Notes: a model not told the origin generated them from the sequence alone. A DNA stretch of 64,000 nt from Prorocentrum cordatum (GCA_963575745.1 CAUYUJ010020516.1:208598-272597), one strand, 5' to 3'. Positions 31,075-40,632 are shown, numbered from the stretch's first letter. Program-made: numbers and translations.

Positions 31075-31120
31075 CTGGGGCCCAGAGTTGGCCCCCTGGC
31101 GACTTCCTCATGCGCTTGGC
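31075..31120 (-). CDS. DTW-domain gene, exon after DGTWHQ (duplicate-derived)
   Basis: From CAG at 31123-31121 the minus strand continues AKRMRKSPGGQLWAP. This is the expected helix after the DGTW motif (DGTWxQAKxM). It lies in the second copy of a 73-bp block (31079-31151) whose first copy (31411-31483) lies in the preceding exon. Splicing from CAG/GC in the first copy to CAG/GC in the second removes the inserted DNA (31121-31448) in frame. The junction to the next exon is unresolved, because the simplest join to 29009 is out of phase. Confidence 0.45.
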
Positions 31121-31152
31121 CTGGTGCCAGGTGCCGTCGATGAGCACGACGA

Positions 31153-31317
31153 TCGGGTCGGGCGAAAGGGGGGATAGCAAAGGGGGGGGGGGGGGAGAAT
31201 CAGCTCATGTAGCTGACTTTCCCGGCGCCTCCCAGCGCCAGAGGCGGCCATGCATCGAGGAGTGGGCCCCTCGGTGAGGCCGAAACCAGCTGCATGCAGC
31301 AAATTTCGTAACCCTTA
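31153..31317. mobile_element. Family J element, 3' truncated, inside the exon duplication
   Basis: Family J sequence from CGGGTCGGGCGAAAGG to about 31317, followed by sequence ending TTCTTCGCCCG at about 31405. The whole insert (31152-31410) separates two copies of a DTW exon segment. Confidence 0.65.
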
Positions 31318-31448
31318 CAGTGGCACCGTAGGGGTATGAACTTTCCAGCCGCCCTGGGACAAGTGTCCCCGACGGCGAAAGAGTTTATTTCATACCGTTC
31401 TTCGCCCGTTAAAGAGTTGGCCCCCCGCGCCTTCCTCATGCGCTTGGC

Positions 31449-31595
31449 CTGGTGCCAGGTGCCGTCGATGAGCACCACGAGCGCGGGCGGCGAGGGCCCC
31501 TCCGCGAGGCCCTCCCGCGGCGCGGGCGCGAGGGCCTCCGCGACGGGCGCCGCCTCGGGCGACGGGTACAGCACGTAGGCGCGCCCGCCGGCCGC
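31449..31595 (-). CDS. DTW-domain gene, exon with the signature DGTW motif
   Basis: On the minus strand: AAGGRAYVLYPSPEAAPVAE, an Ala/Pro-rich link, then PALVVLIDGTWHQ. DTW family proteins have a LLYPS-x-x-A segment followed by liDGTWxqAkxm, and both are present in the right order and spacing. The exon starts after GAG (31598-31596). The same GAGGC 5-mer ends the upstream exon, and the intervening 307 nt is exactly a family P element plus one 5-bp duplication. The downstream donor is CAG followed by GC at 31448. The DxTW motif contributes to S-adenosylmethionine binding in this family. Confidence 0.75.
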
Positions 31596-31598
31596 CTC

Positions 31599-31900
31599 TC
31601 GGGAGCGGCCAAGAGGGGGGTGTCCAAGAGGAGGGGGTGCCCACGAGGGGTCCAGGAGGAGGGGGGGGGTCCAAGAGGAGGGGGGTGTCCAAGAGGAGGG
31701 GGGGGGGTCCAAGAGGAGGGGGGTGTCCAAGAGGGGGGGGTGCAAATCATGACCGGCGGCACGTGCGCGGCCCCGCGGAGGGGCCAGGGACGTAAGGAAA
31801 TAAGAGGAGGCGTCATGAGATCTGGGGAAAAGATCATGGCCCCCGCCATGATCTCCCCCCCCCTCCCTATAGTCATCGCCCCCCTCTTTTCCGCCCCCGA
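31599..31900. mobile_element. Family P element acting as an intron (introner-like), TSD GCCTC
   Basis: A 302-bp family P element with inverted ends (TCGGGAGCGGCCAAGAGG left, CTCTTTTCCGCCCCCGA right). It is expanded by tandem GTCCAAGAGGAGG units (31620-31740). GCCTC is duplicated at 31594-31598 and 31901-31905. On the minus strand both copies read GAGGC; splicing GAG/GC to GAG/GC removes 31596-31902 and joins codons CTG GAG to GCG GCC in frame. That makes a 307-nt GC-AG intron consisting only of the element and one duplication. Confidence 0.8.
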
Positions 31901-31902
31901 GC

Positions 31903-32040
31903 CTCCAGCGCCCCATGCAGGCGCTCGGCCTCCCCGGGCATGCCGTGGACGACGCGCCGGGGTCCCACGGGGCCGATGGCCCACGCCGGCCCGGGTCCGC
32001 CAGGGCCGCGTGGCGGTCCCCGCCCGGCCAGCACAGCGTG
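31903..32040 (-). CDS. DTW-domain gene, exon upstream of the P intron
   Basis: The minus-strand frame that continues in phase into the DGTW exon reads GPRRVVHGMPGEAERLHGAL then E at the splice. The start is approximate, next to a family Q repeat. It fills the variable region between the NTG segment and the YPS segment of DTW proteins. The identification rests on phase continuity more than on motif. Confidence 0.5.
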
Positions 32041-32061
32041 CGGCGGAGGCCAGTCCACAAG

Positions 32062-32235
32062 ACGCCCTCCACGAGAAAAACCTTCCACGAGAAACCCAGC
32101 CCTGAGAACCCAGGACGTCCGTGGATTTCTGGCGTGGGAGAGTCGCGCTTTCCGTAGCGAAGCCATCGAAACCCAAGCAACCCAGGGCACCCTGGAGGCA
32201 GGCTGGGTGCTTCTTGGCATGGGCCCCCACTGTAT
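32062..32235. repeat. Family Q repeat
   Basis: Copy of the CCACGAGAAACCCAGCCCTG repeat, ending GGGCCCCCACTGTA. The CACTGTA end resembles the CAGT-TA ends of family C. Other copies at 16788 and 38324. Confidence 0.65.
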
Positions 32236-32600
32236 GGCTCCCGAGCCCAGGTCGGCGGAGGGTCTGGCACGCGCACGCCAGGCAGCACAGACTGGGCAGC
32301 AATTCCAGCGGAATCGTGCTAAGTGGCACCACCAAGACATAAAAACAACGATTGCGCACAGTGTTCCGCGAACGTTTTTACATGTATTTTGGTTTCGCAC
32401 CACCCTGCCAGTTGAACGAAGTAGCCGTGCAGGGGCTGCTTCCAGCGCGCTCGCACCATCGAGAACTCTGCAACGGATACCGCCGCGACGCGCAAACCGA
32501 ATCCACGTGATGCGTGCCGTCAGCGCGAACAGCGCCGCTACCCGTAGTGGAATTGCGCCGCTGGGTCTCGCGCGGATATTTCACACGACTAGAAGCGCGG

Positions 32601-32688
32601 GGCGGGAAAATGACCACAACCACTGCTTCTTGTTTGCGCCGCCTTCCAGACGGCCGAAAAAGAAGCAGTGGCTGTGGTCAGTTCCCTG
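32601..32688. mobile_element. Family G foldback element
   Basis: Family G copy, nearly identical to 19713-19798 including the TTGTTTGCGCCGCCTTCCAG centre. Confidence 0.85.
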
Positions 32689-32699
32689 GTGCCAAGCTC

Positions 32700-32790
32700 A
32701 ACGAAAATGACCACAGCCACTGCTTTGTTTCTGCGGGCTGGAAGGCGGCAACAAAAGAAAAGCAGTGGCTGTGGTCGTTTTCACGCCCCG
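32700..32790. mobile_element. Family G foldback element
   Basis: A second family G copy only about 12 bp after the first. Arms GACCACAGCCACTGCTTTG and AGCAGTGGCTGTGGTC. Confidence 0.8.
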
Positions 32791-32939
32791 TAAGAAGCGA
32801 ACGTGAACAATGGAAGTTGCGCCGCACATGCAGCATGTGAAAGGTAGGGGGAAAGGGGGGCAGCGGGGCCGGCGGGCGACGCGGGCCACCCGCGGCAGGC
32901 GCGCGCGCGCCCGCGCGCGCTCTGAGCAGCGCGAACAAA

Positions 32940-33370
32940 AAACATGCAACGCGGGAGGGGCGCCGCGCAGCGCCGCGCGGCAGACACAGTCTGCGAGAGG
33001 CGCCGCGCGGCACCGCGTGGCGCCTCCTGGGGCTCCTGCACGGGCAACGCCATGCGCGATGGGGACCGTGCGACGCCGCATCGTGCCGTCTGGGGGCTCA
33101 TGCGCGAAAGCGCATTTACTCTGCGCGCAGGGGGCGCCGCGCAGCGCCATCTGGCGCCCTCGGGGGGCTCCCGCGTGAAGGACACCATGCGCCGAGGGCG
33201 CCGCGCCACGCCTCGCGGCAGCCTCCCCAAGGGGCCCGCGAAGAAAAACGCACACATGAGCGCGAAGGGCGCCGCTCGGCGCCGCGCCGCGCGTTCTGGG
33301 GGCTCCTGCGTGGAAGCGCGCAGTGCGCGAAAGGCTTCGCACGGCGCCGTACGGCGCCATGCGTGGACCC
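32940..33370 (+). repeat. GC-rich degenerate tandem repeat of about 65-70 bp
   Basis: Six or so units, each beginning GGGGGCTC(C/A)TGCG and containing GGCGCCGCGC(A/C)GCGCC. The unit produces repetitive Arg/Ala/Gly frames on both strands. I do not call a gene. Confidence 0.75.
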
Positions 33371-33897
33371 GTACGGCGCGTCGGAAGCCACCGGAAAAGC
33401 ACAAAAACATACGTATTTGCTGGTTTGTGTCGGCGAGCCCCTCTCGAAAACGCACTCCCTGCCGTAAACTGAAAGAACAAGCCAGACAGACACTAACCGG
33501 TCACTGCGCGGTCGGAAGCAAAACAAAGGGATGCCTCAGCAAAGACGCCGGCGAATTTTCTTCAACGCCGGCCCCGCATATGCGCTGGCGGAACAGAACA
33601 GTGCGCCTTCGAAGATGATGCCACGAGAAAATGGCATTGTTTAGGCTCGGCCAGTAGAGGCCCGCCGGACTGGACCAGACTCGATGGAAGCGGACTTTGG
33701 CGGGCGGTGCGCATTGGGCATGGCTAACCTAGATTGGCTCAAACTGGGCAGGGCCCAAATGTGGCGATCGGGCAAGCGAGCCCGCGCGCCTAGTTCCCCG
33801 CGGCCAACGGGCCCCCTGAGCACATGTGCCCACTGGACTTACATGCCCAGTGGCCCGATGGCCCCCGAGGATGCGGACTGGAACCCCGCCGCCTCCT

Positions 33898-34215
33898 ACG
33901 CATCCTCCTCCCCCCCCCTCCTCCCCCCTGCTCCCTACTCTCCTCATGGCCCTGCTCCTCCCGCCGACTCATCCACTTCATCCTGCTCCCGCCTGCTTCC
34001 GCATCTGACCCTACTCTCTCTCCCTCATCCCCACTCCTGCTCGCTATCGTTTAGCATCTTCCTCCTCCTCCTCCTGATCCTCCTCCTGCTCCTCCTCCCC
34101 AAATGTTCCTCCTCTTCCTCCTCCTCCTCCTCCTCCTCCTCTTCGTTATTCCCCTCCCCGCCCCCCTCCTCCCTCCACGTCCCACCCTCCCCTCCCCATC
34201 CCCCTCTCTTCTGGA
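33898..34215 (+). repeat. TCC-rich pyrimidine tract
   Basis: About 320 bp of degenerate TCC/CTCC with a pure TCC run near 34115-34142. Confidence 0.85.
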
Positions 34216-34847
34216 GGAGGGCGAAGGAGAGTGAAGGAGGAGGCGGGCGCACGGAGGCAGCGGGTCAGCCTCTCAGAGACTGCGTCGGCGCGAACGCCGC
34301 GCGCGTGGCATGCGGCGGGGTACGGGTCTGTATATTTTTTGTACGCGAGGGTGCACTGCGCCAGGACGCGCGCGGCTTTCTGATGTTCGGAATAGCCCGA
34401 AGATTTGCCCTGGGAGCAAGCGTGCACGATGATGAGCAGAGCCGCGGGAACTCTGCAACAAGCTCTTCTGGACCCCTCTCCCCGTTATTTTGTCGACAGA
34501 ACATACTGCCTGGTTTGAGTTGATCCATGACCGCGTCTATGAGAGGGAGGGGGCAGGAAGCGGCGGCACCAAACCGAAGCATCGAGCCGCATCGGAGGCC
34601 GCACTGGATCGGCACCCAGAGGTCCGATGTCGTGACTTTTTCCGTGCGCGGTCCCCGGAAGCCCTGACCCATTCCCCAGGACAAGTTTTTCATCCCGAAA
34701 GTTTTTGTTGACGGTCCCGGGGCCCGGCGGGGGCCCCTCGAGGCCGAAAACTGCAAGAAACCTCCGCCTCGATGTTGTCGGTGCGCTGGATCTCTGGGCA
34801 CGCGTGGGGTGGTCATCTCGGATCGGGACGGGCTCGGAACTCGGCTA

Positions 34848-35019
34848 CACGTAAGAGTGACCCTGGGTAAGAGCGACCTTTGGTGCGCGGCTTTGGGGGG
34901 GCCGCGGGGAAGCCAAATCCAGGCGCGCTAGCCGCTGCTGCCGCTTCGCGTTCGGCAATCTGGAGGCCCACCTGTGCCCGCACCAGAGGTCACTCCGGCG
35001 AAAGGTCACTCTTACGTCT
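34848..35019. mobile_element. Family I inverted-repeat element
   Basis: About 172 bp between ACGTAAGAGTGACC and GGTCACTCTTACGT inverted ends. The interior includes CGCTGCTGCCGCTTCG, the site that is expanded to a CTG array in the copy at 40169. Confidence 0.8.
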
Positions 35020-35065
35020 AGTCGAGGCATGCGGGGCCGCTGGGCCCGGGTCGGCCCGAGGCGAG

Positions 35066-35183
35066 GAGGAGGAGGAGGAGGAGGAGGAGGAGGAGGAGGA
35101 GGAGGAAGAGGAGGAGGAGGAGGAGGAGGAGGAGGAGGAGGAGGAGGAGGAGGAGGATGAGGGGGATGGGGGAGGAGGCGAGG
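35066..35183 (+). repeat. GGA array
   Basis: Pure GGA with one GAA interruption, about 90 bp, then degenerate to 35183. It lies within the DTW gene, between an exon and a family I element. Confidence 0.9.
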
Positions 35184-35189
35184 ATCGGA

Positions 35190-35315
35190 GGGCCCTGGCG
35201 GGCCCGGTGGGCGCCGCCCGCCCGCCGCGTGCGCCCCGGGAAGAGCTCGCAGCAGCCCTCCGGCAGCGCGCCGAGCACCAGCGGAGGAGGGCCTCCACGA
35301 GACCACGGCGGCTCG
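35190..35315 (-). CDS. DTW-domain gene, exon with LGALPEGCCELFPGR
   Basis: After the acceptor GCGAG (35320-35316) the minus strand encodes EPPWSRGGPPPLVLGALPEG then CCELFPGRTRR. It can follow the NTGKL exon in phase if that exon ends at its GT donor. DTW proteins have an NTG helix followed by a segment like LL-ALP-GC-xF-GR, so the order is right. The 3' end of the exon is approximate. A family A element with TSD CTCGC abuts its acceptor. Confidence 0.5.
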
Positions 35316-35320
35316 CTCGC

Positions 35321-35656
35321 AGCCAGCCTCGAACGTATCCCTATCCCTACAGTTGGGGCGTTGACCTAAGGAACCCTAAATAAGGAACGAGGCCCTTATT
35401 TTCCATAAGTTCAACTTCGACTCCCCATGGAAAACCTAAGGACAACCCAAGGCAAACTGTAAAACAATCAAGGAACACTGAGCCCCTCCCCAACGAAAAG
35501 GGTTCCTTCTCCAGCGCCCCGACTGTAAGATGGGCGAGCAAAACAGCGGGGACAATCTCAGGGATAGGCCCTCAGAAACTGAGGGAATCCTTAAGATCGG
35601 CATCGAGCTGAGGCGATGTCAAACATAGGGGTAGGGCTATGTTTCAAACTGGTAAA
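35321..35656. mobile_element. Family A element with nested family C element, TSD CTCGC
   Basis: A family A element (AGCCAGCCTCGAACG to CAAACTGGTAA) is split at an internal TA by a complete family C element (35350-35525). CTCGC is duplicated at 35316-35320 and 35657-35661. On the DTW strand the left duplicate supplies the AG of an exon acceptor. Confidence 0.85.
35350..35525. mobile_element. Family C element nested in family A
   Basis: 176 bp from CAGTTGGGGC to CCCCGACTG, flanked by TA on both sides, inserted in the CCCTA motif of a family A element. This gives a relative age: C after A at this site. Confidence 0.85.
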
Positions 35657-35686
35657 CTCGCCCGGCCCACCTCTCGGGTGTTGCCA

Positions 35687-35829
35687 GAAGTGCCCCTGGC
35701 AACGGGTGCCCCCAGGTGTGCGCTCCAGTCTGGAAGCCTTGTCGCCGCCCGGGCCTCGCAAGGGGTGCTCTGGAGACCGTGGGGGCCTCCAAGGGAATCC
35801 TGGGGGCCCCTTGAACCAGGGGCACTTCT
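35687..35829. repeat. Family N repeat
   Basis: Copy of the GCCCCTGGCAACGGGTGCC repeat seen at 27107. Confidence 0.6.
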
Positions 35830-36420
35830 TTCTAGCAACACCTGAAAATCCACGTCAAATCGGTGTCCTGGACCCCTCCAATCCTGGCCCGCTGTTCTAA
35901 GGCGGGCCTAGCCGCGGCACCGAGGAGCTTCGGCAGAGCTGTGGGAAAAGCTTCTGGTACGCGCATTGGGGACGAATAGGGAAACGCCTTCGGCACTTCC
36001 AGCGAACTAAAGCAAGGCGCCGTGAGGGTGCCTGCCCGGGAGCCTTGGAGAGGGGCTGGCGCAGCACTGCCAAATTTACATCAGAGACAATCTGACTAGT
36101 AGAACTCACCCTGAAATCACCATGCCTGCCACACCAACTGCTAAACGCACACAAAAACAACCATACATAACACCCAGCATTCCAAAATCAAGCACAAAAC
36201 ACAAACATCAGCCCTCGTACGGAAATTCGCAACGACAGGAGGGAGAGAGAACGAGGGGGCCGAGCTCCGACGCAATGCTCGTGGTGGCCCCTGCGTGCAG
36301 CGCAGGGCGGCGCAACGGGAGGGGGGGGGGCCAGGCACGAGGAGGAGCGAGAGACGACGCGGAAGCCAGACGAGGAGCCTCCGGGAGATGCGAGAACCGG
36401 ACGACCAACGCCATGTCGGC

Positions 36421-36720
36421 TACGCGCAGGAGTGACCCTGGGTAAGAGTGGCCTTCTTGGTGCGCGGCTTTTGGGGGGGCCGCGGGGGGACCAAACCTGG
36501 GCGCACGAGCCGCTGCTCCCGCTTCGTTTTCAGCCATCTGGGGACCCATCTGTGCCCGCACCAAAGGTCACTCCGGCGAAACCTCCTCCTCCTCCTCCTC
36601 CTCTTCCTCCTCCTCCTCCTCCTCCTCCTCCTCCTCCTCCTCCTCCTCCTCCTCCTCCTCCTCCCCCTCCTCCCCCTCCTCCTCCTCCTCCTCCTCCTCC
36701 TCCTCGTCACTCTTACGTCT
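36421..36720. mobile_element. Family I element carrying a TCC array
   Basis: Family I ends (ACGCGCAGGAGTGACC left, GTCACTCTTACGT right) enclose the usual interior plus a TCC array of about 120 bp (36583-36707) placed just inside the right end. It lies inside the DTW gene. Confidence 0.8.
36583..36707 (+). repeat. TCC array inside a family I element
   Basis: About 40 TCC triplets with CTTCC and CCCTCC interruptions. Confidence 0.9.
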
Positions 36721-36768
36721 GGTCGAGCCCTGGAAGGCCGCTGTTGTCCCGCCTGGCCCTCCTCCGAC

Positions 36769-36803
36769 CTCAGCTTCCCGGTGTTGGAGGCCCGGCACAG
36801 CTC
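36769..36803 (-). CDS. DTW-domain gene, 35-nt exon with SNTGKL
   Basis: The minus strand after CAG (36806-36804) encodes ELCRASNTGKL and ends at AG/GT (36769/36768). NTG-x-L is a conserved DTW motif that follows the first strand of the domain. Joined to the upstream exon it reads VRFALWTHAQ-ELCRASNTGKL without a phase change. The exon is bounded upstream by a family A element that is exactly the intron. Confidence 0.75.
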
Positions 36804-36806
36804 CTG

Positions 36807-36964
36807 TTACCAGCCTCGAACGTATCCCTACCCCTAAGATCGACACGCCAAAAGGCGATGACAATCTTAGGGATTCGCCCTCAAAGAATACGGGAATCCC
36901 TAAGATTGGCATCGTGATGAGGAGGTGCCCAGCATAGGGATAGGGGTATGCTCCAGGCCGGTAA
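36807..36964. mobile_element. Family A element acting as an intron (introner-like), TSD TCCTG
   Basis: A 158-bp family A element from TTACCAGCCTCG to CAGGCCGGTAA, flanked by TCCTG at 36802-36806 and 36965-36969. On the DTW strand both duplicates read CAGGA. Cutting after CAG on each side removes 36804-36966 (163 nt = element + 5) as GATTACC...GGTAACAG, a GA-AG intron, and restores a continuous frame across a conserved domain. The element carries no reading frame. Confidence 0.85.
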
Positions 36965-36966
36965 TC

Positions 36967-37140
36967 CTGGGCGTGCGTCCACAGCGCGAAGCGCACCGGG
37001 TGCCGCGCCTCTGCGCCGCCGCTCGGGGCGGAGGCGCCCTGCCGCAGGCCCGACAGGCCCTCGCAGATGCAGTGCGCGGACAACAGCGCGCACCGGGGGC
37101 ACTTGCCCTTCAACCGCAGGACGTCCTCGGGAGGCCTCCT
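36967..37140 (-). CDS. DTW-domain gene, N-terminal exon with CPRC...CIC
   Basis: The minus strand encodes PPEDVLRLKGKCPRCALLSA, HCICEGLSGLRQG, a Gly/Ala-rich loop, then HPVRFALWTHAQ. DTW domains begin with two Cys pairs (CxxC and CxC) followed by a hydrophobic strand ending in a His-containing turn, and all are present. A possible start codon lies in the GGA-rich stretch at 37161, but an upstream exon (for example 41392-41528) is equally possible. Expected role: zinc-bound start of the tRNA-modifying domain. Confidence 0.7.
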
Positions 37141-37368
37141 CCTCTTCATCCTCCTCTTCATCCTCCTCCTCCTCGTCCTCCTCCTCCTCGTCCTCCTACT
37201 CCTCGTCCTCCCTGTTCTCCTCCTCCTCCTCCTCCTCGTCCTCTCCTCCTACTCGTTCTCTCCTTCTCCTCTCCTCCTCCTCCTCCTCCTCCTCCTCCTC
37301 GTCTCCCTCCTCCTCCTCCTGTTCCTCCTCCTCAGCCTGTTCCTCCTCCTCCTCCTCCTCCGGGATCT
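37135..37368 (+). repeat. TCC/TCG-type array
   Basis: Degenerate array of TCC with repeated TCGTCC and TTC units, about 230 bp, directly upstream of the first DTW exon on the minus strand. Confidence 0.85.
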
Positions 37369-37369
37369 A

Positions 37370-38010
37370 GGCGTTGCAAACTTTTCGCGCCAAGCGTGTT
37401 CGCCCCATCCCGGAGCCCGGGACCATCACATAAATCAATACGGCTCAAACCATATGCAGCAGAAAGGCTGGGTCTGGGGCTCTCTTGTCGTGTTCGGTGA
37501 TCCTCAGAGCGCGTGCTGGCGCCAACGTGTGCTGGCCAGCCGAGGCCCTTCAGCACGACGCAGGCGGCACAGCGAGGGCCGACGCAGGCTGTGCGCTGTC
37601 GGCGGAGCCGAGTGGGCCAACACACACGCTTGGGCTAACACGCGCCCTCAGCATCATCGACGTGCTGTTGTCATGGTGCTGCACCTTGCTCACAGCGTCT
37701 GATCCCTGGGCTTAGGTCGGGCATGCCCTCCTACAGGCGGATTCGGGAGAAGAACTGTGACACATTTTGCCACACAGATGCTCAAACAGAGCGCCGCCGC
37801 CCGCGAACACGGCAGGCCCGCGTCGTACCGACGTCGGCGTTGGTTTCCCCCTCGGAGCAGGAGCGCAAGACTGAGCACAGGGGGGGGCGTATGCGGGCAG
37901 CTGCGGAGCGCGGACACATGCGGAAGCAAGGTGCGGACGACGCTGCAACGCCCGAGGAGAGCAGGGCACTGACAGCGCGAGCACGAAATTGAACGATCGG
38001 CCGTTCCTGA
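37370..38010. other. Unassigned stretch
   Basis: Contains the third copy of the GAGGCCCTTC block (37540-37600) and a family E half end near 37722. No gene recognised. Confidence 0.4.
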
Positions 38011-38012
38011 AG

Positions 38013-38165
38013 GGGCCCCAGGACACACAAATAAATACACACAAGTAAAAGGATTCCCCATATTTTCACATATTTTCTGGGTTTCTGTCTTCCCCCCACT
38101 TCCCATATTCCCATATTTTCCTGGGAGTCAAGGATTAATTGTGTCTGTGTGTTTCTTTCCCTCCT
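38013..38165 (+). repeat. Family B repeat
   Basis: Full family B copy with GGGGCCCCAGGACACAC start and GTGTCTGTGTGTTTCTTTCC end. Confidence 0.7.
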
Positions 38166-38323
38166 GAGTTCCCCCGAAACGTCAAGGCGCGCAACATCGA
38201 CCAGGTCTTGAACGCCTGTGGCGGGGCTGGGACAGGACCCGAGACGACCCGTACCCTCGCAAGTAGAATCTCAGAACAACTGGCTGGGGCAGTACACGTT
38301 CGACTACAGTAGGGTCCCGACCA

Positions 38324-38492
38324 CAAGAAACCTCCCACAAGAAACCCAACCCTGAGACCCCAGGACGTCCATTGGTTTTTGGTGTGGGAACGTCACGCTT
38401 TCCATCGCAAAGTCATCGAAACGCAAGAAACCCAAGGCACCCAAGAAGCCATCGAAGCAGGGTGTCTCTTGGTGTGGGCCTCCACTGTATGG
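38324..38492. repeat. Family Q repeat
   Basis: Third family Q copy, ending GGGCCTCCACTGTA. Confidence 0.65.
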
Positions 38493-38969
38493 TTCGCGAT
38501 CACGCCTGTGACCACACCCGCCTACCCCCTCCCTCCACGCACCTTAGGGTCACGTAGCGATGCGCCCCGGCGCCGTCCGGGAATCCCACGAGCCCCTCTG
38601 GGCGAAGGTGGAAGTTCGAGATGTATGTTTCCCTTGCTCGGAGGAAGGGATTATCACTGTTCCCTATGAATAGGAAGCCCCTGTCCCTTTCCCTATTCCA
38701 CCTCCCCATCCCAAGTCCTAGTCGGATTACTACTTCGAGCGTGTTCTTATTCGACGTTTCGACATTGGGCGGAAAGGGGGGAGGGGTGGCGGTCTTGCTC
38801 CGGACCTCTTCTAAGTGCGACTGTTTGCAACAGTGCGTACTATGGGGGAGACCCCGCCTGCTCGAAACAGGCTCCGAAAATAACCAAGATCTACTCCATG
38901 CGGGGGCCGCGCTGGTTGGCAGAATTAACATCAACGAAGACGGTCACATTCCTACTCCGTTTCCTGCTC

Positions 38970-39175
38970 TTCCATCCTCCTCCTCCTTCACCCTCTGCTG
39001 CTATTTCTCCTCCTCCTCCTCCTCCGATTCCTCCTTCTCCTCCTCATCCATCTCCGCCTCCTCTCCCTCTTCCCTCCCTCCTCCCCTTCCCCCCACTGTC
39101 TTCCTCCACCTCCGCCTCTTTCTTCTCCTCCTCCTCCTTCTTTTCCTTTCCCTCCTCCATCCTGCAGCTGCGAAA
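38970..39175 (+). repeat. TCC-rich pyrimidine tract
   Basis: About 200 bp of degenerate TCC/CTTCC. Confidence 0.85.
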
Positions 39176-39389
39176 ATACAGCGCCGCGGGGAGACAAGCG
39201 AGCGCAGGGGGGACGCATAGAACATTAATTTGAATTCGACGGCAGAGAAATTGCCGGGGGGGCAGACGATTCAAATCAGTTCTGGCGGCTGGATTTTACT
39301 AGTCTGCTCAACCTATCTATGAGAGCGATCACCCCTGGCGCACTCCCAAATGGGGGGGGGACTCCCTTCGCTTCCCTCCCCCCTCTTGG

Positions 39390-39840
39390 ACATGCCCTGC
39401 CGGAAGCCCACCCCCCTCCTTTTTCCTCGCCCCTCGGAAGATACTCCCCCCCCCCTCCCTATCGCGCTCTGGAGATTCCCCCCACCCCTCCCTTTCCACA
39501 AGGGGGGGGGGCGGGGGCTTAGCTCCCCCTCCCCCCCTTCAGCCTCCCCTGCTGAAGGACCCCCTTGTTTCTCGCCCCTCGGAAGCTACCACCCCCCCCC
39601 TTCCCCTTTCGCGCTCCGGAAGCCATCCCCCCCCTTCCTTTCCCAAAAATAAAGGCGGCTTAGCTACCCCCCCATGGAACCTCCCCTGCCGGAAGACCCC
39701 ACGCCTCCTGTTTTTTCGCCCGTCGGAAGCTACCTCCCCCCTCTTTTTCACGATCTGGAGCTACCCCCCAACATTGGACCTCCCCTGCCGCAAGCCCCCC
39801 CCCCCCTCCTCCTCCTCCTCCTTGATGTTTCTGCCCCTCG
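39390..39840 (+). repeat. C-rich tandem repeat, 100-150 bp unit
   Basis: Four diverged units, each with CCCCTGCCGGAAG near the start and TCGCCCCTCGGAAGCTAC in the middle, separated by long C runs (near 39391, 39547, 39681 and 39783). Confidence 0.75.
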
Positions 39841-40168
39841 GAAGCGAAGCTCCCCGCTCGCCCACCCAGCAGGCGCCGAATACCGAAGAAACTGCGGAAC
39901 CCAACGCTGCAGCGAAGACCAACGAAGGCGGACAAATCAAAGAGCGTGGAAGCACGGACGGGCGCGGAAACCCAAAGGAGCACGAAAAACTAAAGAAGCG
40001 CCAGCGAAAATAAAATAAAAGCGAATCGAGCGCTCGCCCTTCTGCATGGCATGGTCTAAGCCGCATCGACCTGTGATGGTCGGCGTCGCCGCTGCCAGCG
40101 CAGCTCCGGCAGCCCAGAAAACCCGAGGACATGACTTGTGTCACGGCGTGCGTGGTTCCCCTCGGCCA

Positions 40169-40255
40169 TACGCAAGAGTGACCCCGGGTTAAGAGCGACC
40201 TCTTGTGCGCGGCATCCTGGGGGCCGCGGGGGGACCAAACCTGGGCGAGCAACCA

Positions 40256-40304
<49 letters not shown>

Positions 40305-40336
40305 CGTTTTCAGCCATCTGGGGACCCATCTGTGCC
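40169..40336. mobile_element. Family I element with CTG expansion
   Basis: Family I copy starting TACGCAAGAGTGACC. The right end is missing. The interior CGCTGCTGC site has become a long CTG run (40256-40303). Confidence 0.75.
40256..40303 (+). repeat. CTG trinucleotide array, about 16 units
   Basis: Uninterrupted CTG/GCT run of 48 bp located where other family I copies have only two or three CTG units. Confidence 0.95.
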
Positions 40337-40504
40337 GAGGAGAAAGCCGGGCTCCGCATCGAGCCGCAGCGTTGATGCATCGGCAATGCGGCGCGATCCT
40401 CCGACCCCTTCTGCTCGGATCCTTCTGAAGGGCCTGTGGAGTAAAGGTACCTGTACCTTTGAGCATGCCTTTTCCTCCTTTGCTTTCTCTCCTTCAGATC
40501 GGGC

Positions 40505-40622
40505 GTTGCTAGAACTACCCCTGGCCCCAGGTGCCCCCCGAGACTTCCAAGGCGGCCCCCAACAGCCTCCGGAGCAACCGGCACGAGGCCCCGAGGGCCT
40601 CAGGGGCTCCGAGATCGAGCGA
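40505..40622. repeat. Family N repeat, partial
   Basis: Diverged partial copy (CCCCTGGCCCCAGGTGCCCC). Confidence 0.45.
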
Positions 40623-40632
40623 GAGCACCTTT

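Noticed and set aside
32944-33618. Arg/Ala-rich ORF across the GC tandem repeats
   Set aside because: Both strands are open and the peptide repeats with the DNA unit; no known domain.
40256-40303. CTG array as a coding poly-Leu, poly-Ala or poly-Gln tract
   Set aside because: It lies inside a truncated non-coding family I element and no flanking exon is seen.
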